This document shows positions 33,404-35,433 of a DNA stretch of 35,433 nucleotides, piece by piece. Source of the stretch: an uncultured Lachnospiraceae bacterium (GTDB lineage: Bacteria; Bacillota; Clostridia; Lachnospirales; Lachnospiraceae); contig CAJTOR010000040.1 of the NCBI GenBank assembly GCA_910577675.1, positions 1 to 35,433 on the forward strand, given 5' to 3'. Both the position numbers and the translations under genes were made by a program. The notes beneath the pieces are model-generated. The model did not search any database, had not been told where the DNA came from, and saw only the letters and a program-made list of their open reading frames with translations. The first letter of the stretch is position 1; the number at the start of each line of letters is the position of its first letter.

Positions 33404-35245
33404 TTATCCAGATATAATTTCCCCTTTCCCCTCCCCATCCCTATAAAATTTTGCCTGCTTATCAAACATCTCTGTATATATCCCTTTCCTATCGTACAAT
33501 TCCCTATGGGTTCCATACTCAACAACATGTCCGTCATCAAAAACAGCAACCCGATCCACCAATTGTACTGCTGATAAGCGATGGGTAATCATCACGGTAC
33601 ATTTTCCAGTAATTATCTTATTAAAACGCATATAAATATCGTACTCTGTTATTGGGTCAATCGCCGCTGTCGGTTCATCCAAAACAAAAATATCGCCTCC
33701 ACGGTAGCAAGCCCTGGCTATAGCGATCCTTTGCTCCTCCCCGCCGGAAGGATCAACTCCCTCTGAATCAAACCATTTCTCAAGGGGAGTTTCATATTTT
33801 TTTGGCAAACGCGAAATCATTGCATCCAGACCATTTTCCTTACATATATCATCCAGCTTTTTCTTATCATAATTATCAGTGAAAGCAATGTTCATCCCCA
33901 GGCTCATGCAATAACTCACATAGTCTTGGAAAACAGGGGCAAAAAGTTTCTGATATGCCTTTATATCATATTCATTTATATCCACCCCATCCAACAGAAT
34001 ATTTCCGCTACTTGGCTGATATAAACGGAGCAGAAGCTTGATAAATGTAGATTTTCCCGAACCGTTCCCACCCACAACACATAATTTTTCATCTGCTCGA
34101 ATCTTAATATTCATATGATGGACTGCAAAATGCTCGCTTCCCGGATATTGGAAGGAAACATCACGAAACTCTATTACAGAGTTATTATTAAATTCAGGTA
34201 CCAAATTCCCCACTGCCCTTTGTACTTTAGTTGCCGATAAGAAATCAATCAGTTCCTGAATTTTTAATCCACGGTCAGCTAACTTAATATAGGAATCAAA
34301 AACACTTCCCAGACTATTTGAAAACTGACCCACCGATGAAAGATAAATTGTCATATTTCCTATCGGAAGATTTTTAAACAGAACCCTGTATACCAGATAT
34401 GCATATAGAATCCCCTGCTGAATCAAATTTGTAGCCGTGCGGAATAACCCCAAACGCCAGTTGCATTTCCGGTATTCCAGTTCCAAAACATTTGATTCTT
34501 CCTTACTTTTTGTAAACAGACCAATCAAAAGCGATTTGATATCAAATATCCTTATTTCCTTTGCGTAGGAAATATGATTTAGCATATAGGAAATTCCGCC
34601 CTGATACCAATCAAAAGCACTCAGTTTCTTTCCCAGATCATGTTTCACTAAATTCGCCCGTTTTGCCATAATGGAATTTGTAAATATAACCATCACCACC
34701 AGCAAAATAACAAATGGATTCAATGTAATAATAATTGAAGAAATAGCAAATAAACTAACAATTGCAGTCGTTAATCCGTTTACTTGTTCCACCACAGTAA
34801 TCAGCCCCGACTGGGCATCGTCCGCCCTGTCCTTTTTTACCTGTATTTCCGGGTTCTCAATCATTTCGTAATCTATGCTTAGCACATGCTGATAAAACTG
34901 TTCATCAAATGAAAGATTAAGGAATAAAGAAAGCTTATTTAGTTTCTTTTCTAAAAAATAGTTCACCGTATTATGTACTGCCGGAACCATAAGCAATATT
35001 ATAACATAAAAGACAATTTTAGAGATTATCCTTTCCGTTACCAATTCATTAATAATCAGCCCCGGAATAATCATATTTACCAGCGGGACAAGCCCATTTA
35101 ATAAGGCAGAAATTTCTTTTGCTATAATATAAGTTTTTCCCTCGCGCTCTTTCCAGATATATCTAAGCGCATATAATGTACAATTGCGGGTCTGGTTAAA
35201 GGTCTGACATTTTTCTTTCACCGTTTGCAAATGTATTACTCCCAT
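33404..35245 (-). CDS. ABC exporter (fused permease and ATPase)
   Basis: 613 residues. The N-terminal half has about five to six membrane helices (SALLNGLVPLVNMIIPGLII; IVFYVIILLMVPAVHNTVNY; IVSLFAISSIIITLNPFVIL). The ATPase has Walker A near residue 392 (VGGNGSGKST), signature DPSGGEEQRIAIARA (LSGGQ altered to PSGGEE), Walker B DIFVLDEPTAAID, and the H-loop MITHRLSAV. No C39 peptidase domain. A GGAG lies about ten bases upstream of the ATG. Type I ABC exporters of this form move peptides, lipids or drugs. Substrate unknown; the gene is near the window edge and its upstream partners are outside. Confidence 0.88.
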   Translation of the reverse strand: MGVIHLQTVKEKCQTFNQTRNCTLYALRYIWKEREGKTYIIAKEISALLNGLVPLVNMIIPGLIINELVTERIISKIVFYVIILLMVPAVHNTVNYFLEKKLNKLSLFLNLSFDEQFYQHVLSIDYEMIENPEIQVKKDRADDAQSGLITVVEQVNGLTTAIVSLFAISSIIITLNPFVILLVVMVIFTNSIMAKRANLVKHDLGKKLSAFDWYQGGISYMLNHISYAKEIRIFDIKSLLIGLFTKSKEESNVLELEYRKCNWRLGLFRTATNLIQQGILYAYLVYRVLFKNLPIGNMTIYLSSVGQFSNSLGSVFDSYIKLADRGLKIQELIDFLSATKVQRAVGNLVPEFNNNSVIEFRDVSFQYPGSEHFAVHHMNIKIRADEKLCVVGGNGSGKSTFIKLLLRLYQPSSGNILLDGVDINEYDIKAYQKLFAPVFQDYVSYCMSLGMNIAFTDNYDKKKLDDICKENGLDAMISRLPKKYETPLEKWFDSEGVDPSGGEEQRIAIARACYRGGDIFVLDEPTAAIDPITEYDIYMRFNKIITGKCTVMITHRLSAVQLVDRVAVFDDGHVVEYGTHRELYDRKGIYTEMFDKQAKFYRDGEGKGEIISG

Positions 35246-35433
35246 AGTTCATATTCTCCTTACATCACAATATTACCATATATAATATTCATAATTGTCA
35301 CTTTGTGAAACATTTTATAAACCTACCCAATTACCCTCTCATCGTATTTCATTATAAAAATAAAAATTTATACACCTTATAAGAAAAACACTTTTTAACT
35401 TTCATATTCATATTACTTCTCATAAATTTCTTA
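35246..35433. other. AT-rich end of window
   Basis: Upstream region of the ABC exporter gene. AT-rich, no open frame or clear element seen. Confidence 0.5.

Overview
The window looks like chromosome from a spore-forming, anaerobic Firmicute of class Clostridia, most likely family Lachnospiraceae. Evidence: a spoIIAA-spoIIAB-sigF operon with a Spo0A box, a LysM-GH18 spore-cortex-type enzyme, a valine T-box, infC with an ATT start, PepF, and a DUF5717/DUF5716 operon that I associate with Lachnospiraceae. Strong AGGAGG-type ribosome binding sites are everywhere. Genus and species cannot be fixed from the sequence. Most genes are on the minus strand; the plus strand carries the GH18 gene, a small putative peptide gene, and the FliD-like/subtilase pair.

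Layout. 0-3.3 kb: sporulation (LysM-GH18 hydrolase converging on spoIIAA-spoIIAB-sigF). 3.3-6.8 kb: a zinc-ribbon TPR membrane protein with a 49-codon leader gene, a DUF342/FapA-like polymer-scaffold protein, and a truncated IS3/IS150-type element. 6.8-10.2 kb: valS with its T-box leader and an unusually long spacer between attenuator and start codon. 10.2-15.5 kb: an accessory, more AT-rich segment with a lipoprotein, a decapitated Big2-NlpC/P60-like gene, a 57-residue putative exported peptide with a near-perfect promoter, and a convergent 614-residue regulator with two HTH segments and TPR-like helices. 15.6-22.9 kb: a four-gene operon (DUF5717, Hsp70-like DUF5716, TPR protein, coiled-coil membrane protein) interrupted by a 75-bp tandem repeat. 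23.1-26.7 kb: divergently transcribed FliD-like protein and secreted subtilase with a C-terminal Big2 domain. 26.7-30.4 kb: HAD hydrolase, proline/threonine-rich membrane protein, PepF. 30.6-35.3 kb: LiaF-like membrane protein, infC-rpmI-rplT with an attenuator leader, a tiny lipoprotein ORF, and a peptide-type ABC exporter at the edge.

The best candidates for undescribed biology are (1) the peptide/regulator pair at 13.4-15.5 kb, which has the architecture expected of an RRNPP-like peptide quorum-sensing module, and (2) the DUF5717-DUF5716 operon, which encodes a divergent Hsp70/actin-fold protein with dedicated beta-sandwich/helical-repeat, TPR and membrane coiled-coil partners. Secondary points are the Cys-rich N-terminal extension of SpoIIAB, the 75-bp repeats that each carry a Shine-Dalgarno plus ATG, and a shared 12-bp motif in the divergent promoters at 22.9-23.1 kb. 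All functional statements come from reading the sequence and family knowledge; no database search was run.
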